A stretch of DNA of 64,000 nucleotides from Viridibacterium sp047600765 (GCA_047600765.1 JASGKF010000001.1:1550001-1614000), one strand, 5' to 3'. Shown: positions 19,330-28,688, numbered from the stretch's first letter. A program made the numbers and translations. Notes: generated by a model not told the origin, from the sequence alone.

Positions 19330-19933
19330 ATGCCGCACACCCACTGGATCCTGCCCCTCCTCACCGCCATCGCGCTGGCTGCCTGCGCGGCCAAGGGCGG
19401 CAGCGACACAGGGCCCGCCACCACGACGGGTGCGAGCAGCAGCGTCGCCAGCCAGGCCACGACGACGAACTCCCGCAGCACCAGCAGTGCTGCCAGCAGC
19501 GGTCGCAGCGCGGCCAGCAGCAGTGCAGCCTCCAGTAACGCCGGCGGCATCCCGCCCGGCATGAATGCGCAAGGCGAAGTCGTCGAACTCGTCCAAGGTC
19601 GAATCCGGCCACGGCACCAAGGTCAAGGTCGGTGAAGTCGAAGGCGAGATCACCGGCAAACCGGCCCGCAATACGAAGTTCGGTCGCCTCAAGATCGGCA
19701 TGAAGCTCAACGAAGTGACCAAGCTCATCGGCCAGCCGTCCGACCAGGGCACCTACGTCACCGGCAAAGCCTTCGTGCCCTTCTACTTCGGCGGCGACCG
19801 CTACCGCTACGAACTGGTCTACAAGGGTCAGGGGCGCCTGATCTTTGCCGGTGAAGGCGGTTTCGGCTGGAGCTGGGGCAACGGCACGCTGATCTGGGTC
19901 ATCCACAACGGGAAAGAGCCAGGCACCCGTTGA
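19330..19933 (+). CDS. Small BamE-like lipoprotein (frame broken once as read)
   Basis: Protein of about 200 aa once one extra base is discounted. The start at 19330 gives a signal peptide with a lipobox-like ALAAC, then a Ser/Thr/Ala-rich stretch to about residue 80. After GEVV the frame shifts at GTCGAAC (19582-19588); with GTCGAC it reads on as VVDSSKVESGHGTKVKVGEV. The last ~85 residues, with FGRLKIGMKLNEVTKLIGQP followed by a beta-rich part, resemble the BamE/SmpA fold. It is likely an outer-membrane lipoprotein; the exact role is unknown. It sits between gap and pgk and ends 20 bases before the pgk start. Confidence 0.65.
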
Positions 19934-19953
19934 GAGACGGCACGCCGACCACC

Positions 19954-21138
19954 ATGAAATTCCGCCAGCTCAGCGACCAGGACCTCCGCGACAAACGCGT
20001 CCTCATCCGCGCTGACCTCAACGTTCCGTTGACCGAGCGCGGCCAGATAAGCAACGACGCCCGCATCAAGAGCGCCATCCCGGCCATCCGCATGGCGCTC
20101 GACGCCGGCGCCGCTGTGATGGTCACCTCGCACCTCGGTCGCCCCACCGAGGGTGATCCTTCGCCTGAAGACTCCCTCGCCCCCGTCGCGGCACGCCTGA
20201 CCGAAATGCTGGGCAAGCCGGTGCGCCTGCAGACCAACTGGGTCGATGGCGGTTTCGAGATCCGCGCCGGCGACATCGTGCTGCTTGAAAACTGTCGTCT
20301 TAACCGTGGCGAGAAGGCCAACAGCGAAGCGCTTGCTGCTCGCATGGCGCGGCTGTGCGACGTCTATGTCTACGACGCCTTCTCTACTGCGCACCGTGCC
20401 GAAGCCACGATTCACGCGCTCGCCCTGGCAGCCCCCGCAGCCTGCGCGGGTCCGAACATGGCTGCCGAGATGCAGGCCTTCAACCGCGCACTGGTGCAGG
20501 CCGACCGCCCGCTGACCGCCATCGTCGGCGGCGCCAAGGTGTTGACCAAGCTGGCCATCCTCAACAACCTCGCCGACAACGTTGACCAGCTCATCGTCGG
20601 CGGCGGCATCGCCAACACCTTCCTGCTCGCAGCGGGCTTCCCGGTCGGCAAGTCGCTGGTCGAGACGGACATGGTCGAGGATGTCAAACGCATCATCATC
20701 CGCATCGCCACGCGCGGTGCGACCGTGCCCATCCCGACCGACGTGGTGGTGGCCAAGTCCTTCTTCGCCTCGGCCGAAGCCGTCGTCAAGTCAGTACGCG
20801 ACGTGCAGCCCGACGAGATGATCCTCGACATCGGCCCCGCCACCGCCGCGCGCTATGCCACGCTGCTGGGCCAGGCCCGCAGCATCATCTGGAACGGCCC
20901 GCTGGGCGTCTTCGAGTTCGAAGCTTTTGCCCACGGCACGCGTACCGTCGGCGAAGCCATTGCTGCTGCGCCGGCCTATTCGCTGGCCGGCGGCGACGAC
21001 ACCATCGCCGCGATCTCCCGCTTCGGCCTGGGGGATCGCATCGACCACATTTCCCATGCCGGCGGCGCCTTCCTGGAATTCCTGGGCGGCAAAAGCCTGC
21101 CTGCCATTGACGCGCTGACACGGCGCGCCGACATCTGA
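19954..21138 (+). CDS. pgk: Phosphoglycerate kinase
   Basis: Monomeric kinase of 394 aa transferring phosphate between 1,3-bisphosphoglycerate and ADP. N-terminal RADLNVPL, SHLGRP and DAFSTAHR bind the phosphoglycerate; IWNGPLGVFE and the GGDDT loop bind the nucleotide. Some usually invariant positions differ: YDAFSTAHR instead of NDAFGTAHR, and GGAKVLTKL instead of GGSKVSTKL. The start at 19954 (MKFRQL) is preferred over an upstream in-frame ATG at 19930 that overlaps the preceding gene. Confidence 0.96.
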   Translation: MKFRQLSDQDLRDKRVLIRADLNVPLTERGQISNDARIKSAIPAIRMALDAGAAVMVTSHLGRPTEGDPSPEDSLAPVAARLTEMLGKPVRLQTNWVDGGFEIRAGDIVLLENCRLNRGEKANSEALAARMARLCDVYVYDAFSTAHRAEATIHALALAAPAACAGPNMAAEMQAFNRALVQADRPLTAIVGGAKVLTKLAILNNLADNVDQLIVGGGIANTFLLAAGFPVGKSLVETDMVEDVKRIIIRIATRGATVPIPTDVVVAKSFFASAEAVVKSVRDVQPDEMILDIGPATAARYATLLGQARSIIWNGPLGVFEFEAFAHGTRTVGEAIAAAPAYSLAGGDDTIAAISRFGLGDRIDHISHAGGAFLEFLGGKSLPAIDALTRRADI

Positions 21139-21273
21139 CGCTAAGATTCGCAACCTGATATCCAACACATGAAGAAGCCGACCACGGCAAAAACCGGTGC
21201 CAGACGCAAGATCACGAGCCCCGACTCCTCTCCCTCTCTCCCTGCCAACATTACTTCCTATGAAGGGGTAAGC

Positions 21274-22701
21274 ATGCAACGCCATACCAAGATCGTCGCC
21301 ACCCTCGGGCCGGCCTCCAACGACGCTGAAGTGCTCGAGCGCCTGATCCGCGCCGGTGTTGACGTCGTCCGTCTGAATTTCTCGCACGGCAAAGCCGAAG
21401 ACCACATCAACCGCGCCAACATCGTGCGCGAAGCGGCCCGCCGCGTCGGCAAGCCCGTCGCCATCCTCGCCGACCTGCAGGGTCCGAAGATCCGCGTCGG
21501 CAAGTTCGCCAACGGCAAGACCTTCCTCGAGAAGGGCCAGAAATTCATCCTCGACGCCGCCTGCGAACTGGGCAACGACGAGCGCGTGGGCCTCGACTAC
21601 AAGGACCTGCCGAACGACGTGAAGGTCGGCACCATCCTGCTGCTCAACGACGGCGCCATCGTGCTGGAAGTCGAGAAGGTCATCGGCACCGAGATCCACA
21701 CCGTCGTGCACTACGGCGGCGAGCTGTCGAACAACAAGGGCATCAACCAGAAGGGCGGCGGCCTCACCGCCCCGGCGCTGACCGCCAAGGACATGGAAGA
21801 CCTCAAGACGGCCGCCCAGATCGGCATCGAGTACGTCGCCGTGTCCTTCCCCAAGAACGCCGCCGACATGTACATGGCGCGCACCCTGCTCAGGGCTGCC
21901 GGCAGCAACGCACTGACCATCGCCAAGATCGAGCGCACCGAAGCCGTCGAGCCGCAGAACCTGCGCGAAATCCTCGAAGCCTCGGACGGCGTGATGGTGG
22001 CGCGTGGTGACCTCGCGGTCGAAGTCGGCGAAGCCGCCGTGCCCGCGCTGCAGAAGAAGATGATCAAGCTGGCACGCGAGATGAACAAGCTCGCCATCAC
22101 CGCCACGCAGATGATGGAATCGATGATCAACAGCCCCGTGCCGACGCGCGCCGAAGTCTCGGACGTTGCCAACGCCGTGCTGGACGGCACCGACGCCGTG
22201 ATGCTGTCCGCCGAGACCGCCGCCGGCAAGTACCCGGTCGAGGTCGTCGAGACCATGGCGCGCATCTGTGAAGAAGCCGAGAAGTCCTACCCCAACACGC
22301 TGGACCAGGACTTCCTCAACCGCAACTTCACGCGCATCGACCAGTCCATCGCCATGGCCGCCCTGTTCTCGGCCCACCACCTCGGCGCCAAGGCCATCGT
22401 GGCCCTCACCGAGTCCGGTTCGACGGCGCTGTGGACCAGCCGCCTGCGCTCGGGCATCCCCATCTACGCGCTGACCTCGCAACCCGAAACCGTCGGCAAG
22501 CTGGCCATGTTCCGCGAAGTCTTCCCCATCATCATGCCGCGCATCACTGACAGCCGCGACCACCTGCTGCAGGAAGCCGAACTGACCCTGCTGAAGCACA
22601 AGCTGGTGCAACCGGGCGACATCGTCGTCATCACCGTCGGCGAGCCCCTGGGCCAGTCTGGTGGTACCAACAGCCTCAAGATCGTGCGTATCGGCGGCTG
22701 A
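21274..22701 (+). CDS. pyk: Pyruvate kinase
   Basis: Enzyme of 475 aa making pyruvate and ATP from phosphoenolpyruvate. It opens with RHTKIVATLGPAS, carries VRLNFSHG, the active-site block TIAKIERTEAVE and GVMVARGDLAVEVG, then ATQMMESM and the C-terminal allosteric domain. The frame is open to 21169, but the methionine at 21274 has AAGGGG upstream and gives the normal N-terminus. A strong terminator follows. Confidence 0.97.
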   Translation: MQRHTKIVATLGPASNDAEVLERLIRAGVDVVRLNFSHGKAEDHINRANIVREAARRVGKPVAILADLQGPKIRVGKFANGKTFLEKGQKFILDAACELGNDERVGLDYKDLPNDVKVGTILLLNDGAIVLEVEKVIGTEIHTVVHYGGELSNNKGINQKGGGLTAPALTAKDMEDLKTAAQIGIEYVAVSFPKNAADMYMARTLLRAAGSNALTIAKIERTEAVEPQNLREILEASDGVMVARGDLAVEVGEAAVPALQKKMIKLAREMNKLAITATQMMESMINSPVPTRAEVSDVANAVLDGTDAVMLSAETAAGKYPVEVVETMARICEEAEKSYPNTLDQDFLNRNFTRIDQSIAMAALFSAHHLGAKAIVALTESGSTALWTSRLRSGIPIYALTSQPETVGKLAMFREVFPIIMPRITDSRDHLLQEAELTLLKHKLVQPGDIVVITVGEPLGQSGGTNSLKIVRIGG

Positions 22702-22718
22702 TGTCGTTGCGCCCCATG

Positions 22719-22750
22719 AAAAAGCCCGCACCCCTCCGTGCGGGCTTTTT
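22719..22750 (+). terminator. Rho-independent terminator after pyk
   Basis: AAAAAGCCCGCAC (22719-22731) and GTGCGGGCTTTTT (22738-22750): a 13-bp stem, 6-base loop and T-run. It ends the tkt-pyk transcript, so fba needs its own promoter. Confidence 0.93.
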
Positions 22751-22843
22751 TCTTGTGGCTCCCGGCGCCAGCAGCGTGGCGGATTACACGCCCCTGCCCA
22801 CCGGTAGGTAGCAATATCAATGTCTTGGCGACACGCCCCGCGA

Positions 22844-22849
22844 TACAAT
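22844..22849 (+). promoter_or_regulatory. Possible -10 box of fba
   Basis: TACAAT, 58 bases before the fba start and behind the pyk terminator. No good -35 is seen at the right distance, so this is a weak call. Confidence 0.3.
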
Positions 22850-22907
22850 CCGGGGTCAAAGAATTCCAACCAATCCCAGCAAACCCCAACGTCTTACGGA
22901 GAACCCC

Positions 22908-23972
22908 ATGGCCCTCGTTTCCATGCGCCAGCTGCTCGACCACGCGGCTGAAAACAGCTACGGCCTGCCCGCCTTCAACGTCAACAACCTCGAACAGGTC
23001 ACGGCCATCATGGAAGCGGCCAGCGAGCTCGACAGCCCGGTCATCATGCAAGCCTCCGCCGGTGCGCGTAAGTACGCTGGCGAAGCCTTCCTGCGCCACC
23101 TCATCTCGGCTGCCGTCGAGGCCTATCCGAACATCCCCATCGTCATGCACCAGGACCACGGCCAGAGCCCGGCGGTCTGCATGGCCGCCATCAAGTCGGG
23201 CTTCAGCTCGGTGATGATGGACGGCTCGCTGATGGAAGACGGCAAGACCCCGTCGTCCTACGAATACAACGTCGCGGTGAGCAGCGAAGTCGTCAAGTTC
23301 TCGCACAGCATCGGCGTCACCGTCGAAGCCGAACTCGGCTGCCTCGGCTCACTCGAAACCGGTATGGCCGGTGAAGAAGACGGCATTGGCGCTGAAGGCA
23401 AGCTCGACCACAGCGCCATGCTGACCGACCCCGAGCAGGCCGCCGACTTCGTCAAGCGCACGCAGTGCGACGCGCTGGCCATTGCCATCGGCACCAGCCA
23501 CGGCGCCTACAAGTTCACGCGTAAGCCCACCGGCGACATCCTCGCCATCGACCTCATCAAGAAGATCCACGAGCGCCTGCCCAACACCCACCTCGTCATG
23601 CACGGCTCGTCGAGCGTGCCGCAAGACCTGCTGGCAATCATCCGCGAGTACGGCGGCGACATCGGCGAAACCTACGGCGTGCCGGTCGAAGAAATCGTCC
23701 AAGGCATCAAGTACGGCGTGCGCAAGGTCAACATCGACACCGACATCCGCCTCGCCATGACTGCCGCCATCCGCAAGTACATGGCCGAGAACCCCGGCAA
23801 GTTCGACCCGCGCGACTACCTCAAGCCCGCGCGCGAGGCCGCCAAGCTCATCGTCAAGGCCCGCTTCGAAGCCTTCGGCTGCGCCGGCCAGGCCAGCAAG
23901 ATCAAGCCAATCCCGCTGGAAAAGATCGCTGCGAAGTACAAGAGCGGCGAGCTGGCGCAGAAGGTGAACTGA
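22908..23972 (+). CDS. fba: Fructose-bisphosphate aldolase, class II
   Basis: Zinc-dependent aldolase of 354 aa, Calvin-type (CbbA) subgroup by length and sequence. It makes or splits fructose 1,6-bisphosphate. It shows AFNVNNLEQ near the start, the zinc ligand histidine in HQDHGQSP, VTVEAELG, GTSHGAYKF and VMHGSSSVP, followed by VNIDTDIRLA. ACGGAG lies before the start. It is flanked by terminators on both sides, so it is probably transcribed alone. Confidence 0.97.
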   Translation: MALVSMRQLLDHAAENSYGLPAFNVNNLEQVTAIMEAASELDSPVIMQASAGARKYAGEAFLRHLISAAVEAYPNIPIVMHQDHGQSPAVCMAAIKSGFSSVMMDGSLMEDGKTPSSYEYNVAVSSEVVKFSHSIGVTVEAELGCLGSLETGMAGEEDGIGAEGKLDHSAMLTDPEQAADFVKRTQCDALAIAIGTSHGAYKFTRKPTGDILAIDLIKKIHERLPNTHLVMHGSSSVPQDLLAIIREYGGDIGETYGVPVEEIVQGIKYGVRKVNIDTDIRLAMTAAIRKYMAENPGKFDPRDYLKPAREAAKLIVKARFEAFGCAGQASKIKPIPLEKIAAKYKSGELAQKVN

Positions 23973-24002
23973 TCAGCCTCAGATTTCAACAAACAGCCTC
24001 AA

Positions 24003-24034
24003 CAAAAGCCCCGCTGATGCGGGGCTTTTGTTTT
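24003..24034 (+). terminator. Rho-independent terminator after fba
   Basis: CAAAAGCCCCGC (24003-24014) and GCGGGGCTTTTG (24019-24030) with loop TGAT, then TTTT. Confidence 0.93.
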
Positions 24035-24092
24035 GCTGCGCCCGCAATCTGCTATGTTCCCGCGCAGTACAAATGCATGACGGAGACAGGCA

Positions 24093-25118
24093 ATGAAAGT
24101 ATTGATGCTGGGCGGCACGGGCGTCATCAGCCGTGCGATCACGACCGAGTTGCTCAAGCGTGGTCACGAGCTCACCCTGCTCACACGCGGTCAGCGCAAG
24201 GATGCGAACGTCAAGGACGTGCACTGGCTGCAAGGTGACCGCAATGATCGCGCCGCCTTCCAGACACTGATGCGTGGCGAGCAACCCGACGTGGTGATCG
24301 ACATGATCGCCTTCACACCCGAGGACGCGCAGAGCACGCTGGAGGCTTTTGCCGGCCGCGTGCAGCAGATCATCATCTGTTCGAGTTCGCTGGCCTACCA
24401 GCGGCCGTATCGCTCCTTGCCGATCCGCGAAGATGCGGAAGTGCTGTGCCTCGACCCGGCCTCGACCTTTCCGCGCGCCTTCTCCAAGGCCGAGATGGAA
24501 CGCTACCTGCAGCAGCGCGTGCGTGACGAAGGCCTGCCGATTACCATCATCCGTCCTTCGTTCACGCTGGGTGCGGGCAGCAGCGCCTTTGGCATCCTGC
24601 GCCAGAACTATGGCGTCATCGACCGCATCCTCAAGGGCAAGCCGCTGGTGATGTCGGGTGACGGAAATCAACCGTGGAGCTACACCTTCACGCCCGATCT
24701 CGCCCTCGCATTTGCAGGGGCTGTTGGCAATCCCGCGACCTATGGCCAGCACTACCATGCCACCAGCGAAGAGCGTACGGTGTGGAAGGACGCCTATCTC
24801 GAGTTCGGCCGCATCCTCGGCAAGGACGTGCAGCTGTTCCACATGAGCTCGCAAGCGCTCATGACGGCAGCGCCGGCGATGTGCCAGCACCTCTACTACG
24901 AGAAGTCGCATTGCGGCGGTTTCGACAACAGCAAGATCCGCCGAGACATTCCCGACTTCCAGCCGCGCATCTCGCTCAACGCGGGCCTGCGCGATTTGCT
25001 GGCCTGGTACGAGTCGGCAGGCAGCATCGTCGATCCGGTCAAGGATGCGCTGGAAGATCGCCTGTTCGCCGCACACAGCAAATTGCTCACGGAGATCCGC
25101 GACCTGCATACAGGATGA
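24093..25118 (+). CDS. NAD-dependent epimerase/dehydratase family protein
   Basis: Extended short-chain dehydrogenase-like protein of 341 aa. The Rossmann opening is MKVLMLGGTGVIS, and later segments VIDMIAFTPED, ICSSSLAYQRP and FSKAEMERYL sit where catalytic Ser and Lys are found. The classical YxxxK tyrosine is not evident (FSKAEME), so it may be an atypical SDR that binds but does not reduce sugar nucleotides. GGAGACAGG precedes the start. Substrate unknown. It lies alone after the fba terminator. Confidence 0.8.
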   Translation: MKVLMLGGTGVISRAITTELLKRGHELTLLTRGQRKDANVKDVHWLQGDRNDRAAFQTLMRGEQPDVVIDMIAFTPEDAQSTLEAFAGRVQQIIICSSSLAYQRPYRSLPIREDAEVLCLDPASTFPRAFSKAEMERYLQQRVRDEGLPITIIRPSFTLGAGSSAFGILRQNYGVIDRILKGKPLVMSGDGNQPWSYTFTPDLALAFAGAVGNPATYGQHYHATSEERTVWKDAYLEFGRILGKDVQLFHMSSQALMTAAPAMCQHLYYEKSHCGGFDNSKIRRDIPDFQPRISLNAGLRDLLAWYESAGSIVDPVKDALEDRLFAAHSKLLTEIRDLHTG

Positions 25119-25189
25119 TGCGACGCTGCCGTTAAGATCGGGGTGCGGTACTACAAGAACGACAGACTTCCCCCTCCGGAGGACATCAC

Positions 25190-26521
25190 ATGTCCCTGCG
25201 TAACAAGATCATCCTCGCCATGCTGCTCAGCAGCCTGGCTTCCGTCGCCCTGGTCGGCCTGGTCGCCAACCAGCGCCTCATGCGCAAGTTCGACGACCTC
25301 GCAGCCGAATCCGCCTCGCGCTCCTTCCGCGCTGATGTCGCCGCCTATATCGGGCAGTGGGGCAGCTGGGACGAAGCACAGCGCCACGAGAGCTTCCGTG
25401 CTTTTGCCGAGCGCCGCCGCGACGCCATGCGCCGTCCGGCACTCATCGGCCCCGATTCCCCGCCCCCTCCGCCGGACGGCATCCACGCGGAACGCCCCGA
25501 ACGCCCGATGCGCGATGCGGCACCGGCAGGCAATCGCCCACCGCCACCGGGCGGCCCTGGTCTGGCCCGCTCTGCAGGTGCCACGCGCCCGCCGTTCCGC
25601 TTCCTGCTGATCTCTCCCGAGGGCAAGGCACTGATGGGCGTTGCGCCCTACAAGATCGGTGACCCTGTCAGCGCGGAAGATCGTGCGCGCGCACTGCCGG
25701 TCGAAGTCGACGGCAAAGTCGTGGCCCATGCCATGCCCGAAGGCCAGATCAACTATTCCGACCTCGACCTCGGCTACCTCGGCGCCATGCGCGAAGCCCT
25801 GCTCTACGGTGTCGGCGCTGCGGCCCTGCTGGCCGTCGGCCTCGGGCTGCTGCTGGGTACGCACCTGTCGTCGAACCTGCGCCGCCTCACACAGGCCATC
25901 AAGCGCATGCAGGCGGGCGAGCTGGGCCTGCAGGCCGAAGTGCGTGGCAGCGATGAAGTCGGTGAACTCGCACAGGCCTTCAACGGCATGAGCAGCGAAC
26001 TGGCGCGCAACCACGAGACCCTGCACGAGCTGTCAGTGCGCGACGCGCTGACCTCGCTGCACAACCGCCGCCACTTCGACGAACAGCTTGGTGCGCTGTA
26101 TGCCAGCAGCGCGCGTCGCGAGCATCCGCTGTCGATCATGATCGGCGACATCGACCACTTCAAACAGATCAACGATCAGTTCTCGCACGCCATGGGCGAC
26201 AGGGTGCTGCAACAGGTCAGCGAGATCCTGCGGAAGAGCACGCGCGGCACGGATCTGGTCGCGCGCTATGGCGGCGAAGAGTTCGTCATCGCCTTCACCG
26301 ACACGCCGCTGGAGCAGGCGCATCTGCTGTGCGACAAACTGCGCGAGGCCATTGCCGCCCACCCCTGGCAGGATCTGCACCCGGAGCTGAAGGTCACGAT
26401 CAGCATCGGCGTCGCCTCGCTGAGTCGCGACGACAGCCTCGACGAAGTCATGCGCGTCGCCGACGAGCTGCTCTACCGCGCCAAGTCGGCCGGCCGCAAC
26501 CAGGTCTGCGCGGCCACCTAG
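25190..26521 (+). CDS. Membrane diguanylate cyclase with HAMP domain
   Basis: Protein of 443 aa making the second messenger c-di-GMP. A membrane helix (about 7-27) is followed by a ~175-residue periplasmic region with a Pro-rich insert (PPPPPDG, then RPPPPGGPG), a second helix (about 204-226), a HAMP linker and a GGDEF domain. The active motif is GGEEF near residue 361, with the feedback-inhibition site RGTD five residues before it, so it should be active and product-inhibited. CCGGAGG precedes the start. Signal unknown; the periplasmic part is not a domain I can name. Confidence 0.92.
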   Translation: MSLRNKIILAMLLSSLASVALVGLVANQRLMRKFDDLAAESASRSFRADVAAYIGQWGSWDEAQRHESFRAFAERRRDAMRRPALIGPDSPPPPPDGIHAERPERPMRDAAPAGNRPPPPGGPGLARSAGATRPPFRFLLISPEGKALMGVAPYKIGDPVSAEDRARALPVEVDGKVVAHAMPEGQINYSDLDLGYLGAMREALLYGVGAAALLAVGLGLLLGTHLSSNLRRLTQAIKRMQAGELGLQAEVRGSDEVGELAQAFNGMSSELARNHETLHELSVRDALTSLHNRRHFDEQLGALYASSARREHPLSIMIGDIDHFKQINDQFSHAMGDRVLQQVSEILRKSTRGTDLVARYGGEEFVIAFTDTPLEQAHLLCDKLREAIAAHPWQDLHPELKVTISIGVASLSRDDSLDEVMRVADELLYRAKSAGRNQVCAAT

Positions 26522-26528
26522 ACCCGAC

Positions 26529-27500
26529 TCAGGGGCGCGGCGGCGGCATGCCGCCGGGTGGTGGGCCACGTCGCTCGCCATCAGGCCCTCCGCGTGGCGG
26601 CCGGCCGTCTTCCCCACTGCCGGGGCCACCCACCGGGCCACGAAAAGCCGGCGTACCGCGATAGCAGCCCACGCTGTAGGGGAAGTCTTCGCTGAGGTGG
26701 TAGTGATACATCGTGCGCAGGCTGCCTTCCCACATCACCGCATGCGAATGCCCATGGCATTCATCGAGATCGGCGCTGCGCAGCGTCTTTCCGTTCTCGC
26801 CACGCGTGCCATAGATGCCGAAGCCATCGAAGGCATAGCCCAGCAGCGATGAATGCTTGCCAGCCTTGCCTTCGGGGTCGTCGATGCATGTGCTCGGGCC
26901 GTGATAGTGATACTGACCCGTACGCTGCGGGTGACCATTGCAACTGTCCTGGATCTCGTGCGCCACGGCATCACGCCCACCGGCATCCACCGCGTTGAAC
27001 AACAGCACGCCGCTGTTGAGGATGCCCACCTCGCCACCGACGCACGAGGGCTCGCGCGCAAGCTGCGGCTCGACAGGCAAGGCCAGCACGAAGTCCTGCT
27101 CGCGGATGCTGTTGGGGTTCGGATCCCAGCGCGCCGCCGGATCACTGCCCGCCACCGGGAACACACCCGTCGTGTGATTGGGCAGGTCGTTGGTGCGGAT
27201 CACGCGCCGCTCGCCTTCTTTCGCGATGCTCAGGCGCGCATTGGGCCAGCGCACCTGGCCATTCACGACCAGCTTCTCATCCGGATACCACATGCCATCG
27301 CGAATCCACGGCACATCGCCGCGCGCGCCGGCACGATCCGCACTGACCATGCGCATGCAAGTGAAGAGGTAGCCCACGCGCGGCGCGTTGGCGAGCTTGC
27401 CGTCGCCGACAGGAATCGCCGGGCCATGCGCTTGCGCCGGCAGCGTCAACGCGGCGCAGCACAGCAATGCGGACAACTGTCGTGATATAGCGACAAACAT
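26529..27500 (-). CDS. Exported YHYH-domain protein
   Basis: Secreted or periplasmic protein of 323 aa. Signal peptide ends PAQA-HGP. It carries the repeated family signature YHYH twice (GQYHYHG and MYHYHLS) with DGFGIYG between, typical of the YHYH family, whose function is not established; histidine clusters suggest metal binding. The C-terminal 35 residues are Pro/Gly/Arg-rich (GGPDGERRGPPPGG). The frame is open to 27608 but 27500 has GGGGGAG upstream and gives the signal peptide. It is convergent with the cyclase gene, only 7 bases apart. Confidence 0.85.
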   Translation of the reverse strand: MFVAISRQLSALLCCAALTLPAQAHGPAIPVGDGKLANAPRVGYLFTCMRMVSADRAGARGDVPWIRDGMWYPDEKLVVNGQVRWPNARLSIAKEGERRVIRTNDLPNHTTGVFPVAGSDPAARWDPNPNSIREQDFVLALPVEPQLAREPSCVGGEVGILNSGVLLFNAVDAGGRDAVAHEIQDSCNGHPQRTGQYHYHGPSTCIDDPEGKAGKHSSLLGYAFDGFGIYGTRGENGKTLRSADLDECHGHSHAVMWEGSLRTMYHYHLSEDFPYSVGCYRGTPAFRGPVGGPGSGEDGRPPRGGPDGERRGPPPGGMPPPRP

Positions 27501-27730
27501 GAATCTCCCCCGTTTTTTGGTATGTTGAGAACTCGACCAAGCATGCAGCAACACCGCCCGCGCAGCAAGCACTGGCGCGGCTGTGCAAGACATCAATGAT
27601 GTCGCCACCCGTACGCTTACAAAGCATTACAACTGCCGGTCGCCAACACCGGCGCAGCAAGCGTTATGGGAACAGGTGCGTGCTGCACAAGGCATCGCCT
27701 TGTCCTCTGGTTTTCTATGGGAGATTTGTC

Positions 27731-28585
27731 ATGATCCGCATCCGCCACGCCGCACCCCTGGTGCTGGCCTGCTGTCTTCTCGCTGCGCCGCTTGCACGCG
27801 CAGCCGTCAACGTCGATGTCAACATCGACCTACCCGGTGTGCATATCGACGTCTTCGATCCGCCACCTCCGCTGCGCGTGGAGCCTTTCCCGCGGCCGCG
27901 CCATGGCCACATCTGGCACCCCGGCTACTGGAAGTGGAACGGTCATCGCCACATCTGGATCGCCGGCGTCTGGCTGCGCGAACGCCCGGGGTATGTGTGG
28001 TTCCCGGAACGCTGGCTGTTCGTCAACGATGGCTGGCGCTTCTTCCCGGCCCGCTGGGAACATCACCCGCACGACTGGCGCGATATGCAGGTCCGCGAAC
28101 ACCGTCGCTGGGAAGACCAGCGCCGCGACTGGGAGCGCGACCGCGAACGCTGGGAACGCGACCGCGAACGCCACGAGCGTGATCGCGACCGCTGGCAGCG
28201 CGAGCATCACCGCGAACAGGCGCGCGAACGTGAGCAGCGCGAGGAGCGCCGACAGGATCGTCGCGAAGAGCGCCGTGATGACCGTCGTGCCGAGCGCCGC
28301 GAAGATCGCCGCGAAGATCGCCGCGAGGAACGTCGTGAAGACCGGCGCGAAGAGCGACGGGACGACCGCCGTCACGAAGAGCGCCAGCATCAGGAACGTG
28401 GGCCGCGCGGCATGGAGCAACGTGAACAGCCGCGCGAACGTCAGCAGGAGCGTCCGCGTGATCGCGACGGCGATCGCGGTGGTCCGCGCCCCGAACGACG
28501 CGGGCCAGAAGGTGGTCCCCCGCAAGGCGGCCCGCGTGGCGACGAAGGCCGCGAGCACGGTGGTCGCCACGGGCGTGATCGCTGA
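27731..28585 (+). CDS. YXWGXW-repeat exported protein with Arg/Glu-rich tail
   Basis: Protein of 284 aa. After a signal peptide (cleavage near ARA-AVN) come aromatic repeats of the YXWGXW type (HIWHPGYWKW, HIWIAGVWLRE, YVWFPERW). From about residue 115 to the end the chain is almost only Arg, Glu, Asp, Gln and His, with blocks such as REERRDDRRAERRED; opposite charges four residues apart fit a long single alpha helix. The tail closes with Gly/Pro/Arg-rich repeats like those in the neighbouring YHYH protein. Role unknown; an envelope location is inferred. Confidence 0.7.
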   Translation: MIRIRHAAPLVLACCLLAAPLARAAVNVDVNIDLPGVHIDVFDPPPPLRVEPFPRPRHGHIWHPGYWKWNGHRHIWIAGVWLRERPGYVWFPERWLFVNDGWRFFPARWEHHPHDWRDMQVREHRRWEDQRRDWERDRERWERDRERHERDRDRWQREHHREQAREREQREERRQDRREERRDDRRAERREDRREDRREERREDRREERRDDRRHEERQHQERGPRGMEQREQPRERQQERPRDRDGDRGGPRPERRGPEGGPPQGGPRGDEGREHGGRHGRDR

Positions 28586-28688
28586 CGCGCCACGTCAGCA
28601 ACACAGCGGAGCGACGCCGGTGTAACAAAGCACGGGTCGCCCCGCTGCCATGCAGGTGCTAGTCTGAATTTTCCAGACGGAGGCCTGC

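Noticed and set aside
19565..19933. Separate gene starting at 19565 for the BamE-like part
   Set aside because: The upstream frame supplies a lipobox signal peptide and joins it perfectly if one base at 19582-19588 is discounted, so one gene is the better reading.
20791..22869. 692-codon open frame antisense to pyruvate kinase
   Set aside because: Pure shadow of a GC-rich gene: no RBS, no family motif, full overlap with pyk. The same holds for the 699-codon frame opposite prlC and the 448-codon frame opposite tkt.
28023..28628. Antisense frames over the Arg/Glu-rich tail
   Set aside because: The repetitive codons of the tail open other frames by chance; their products are low-complexity and have no RBS.
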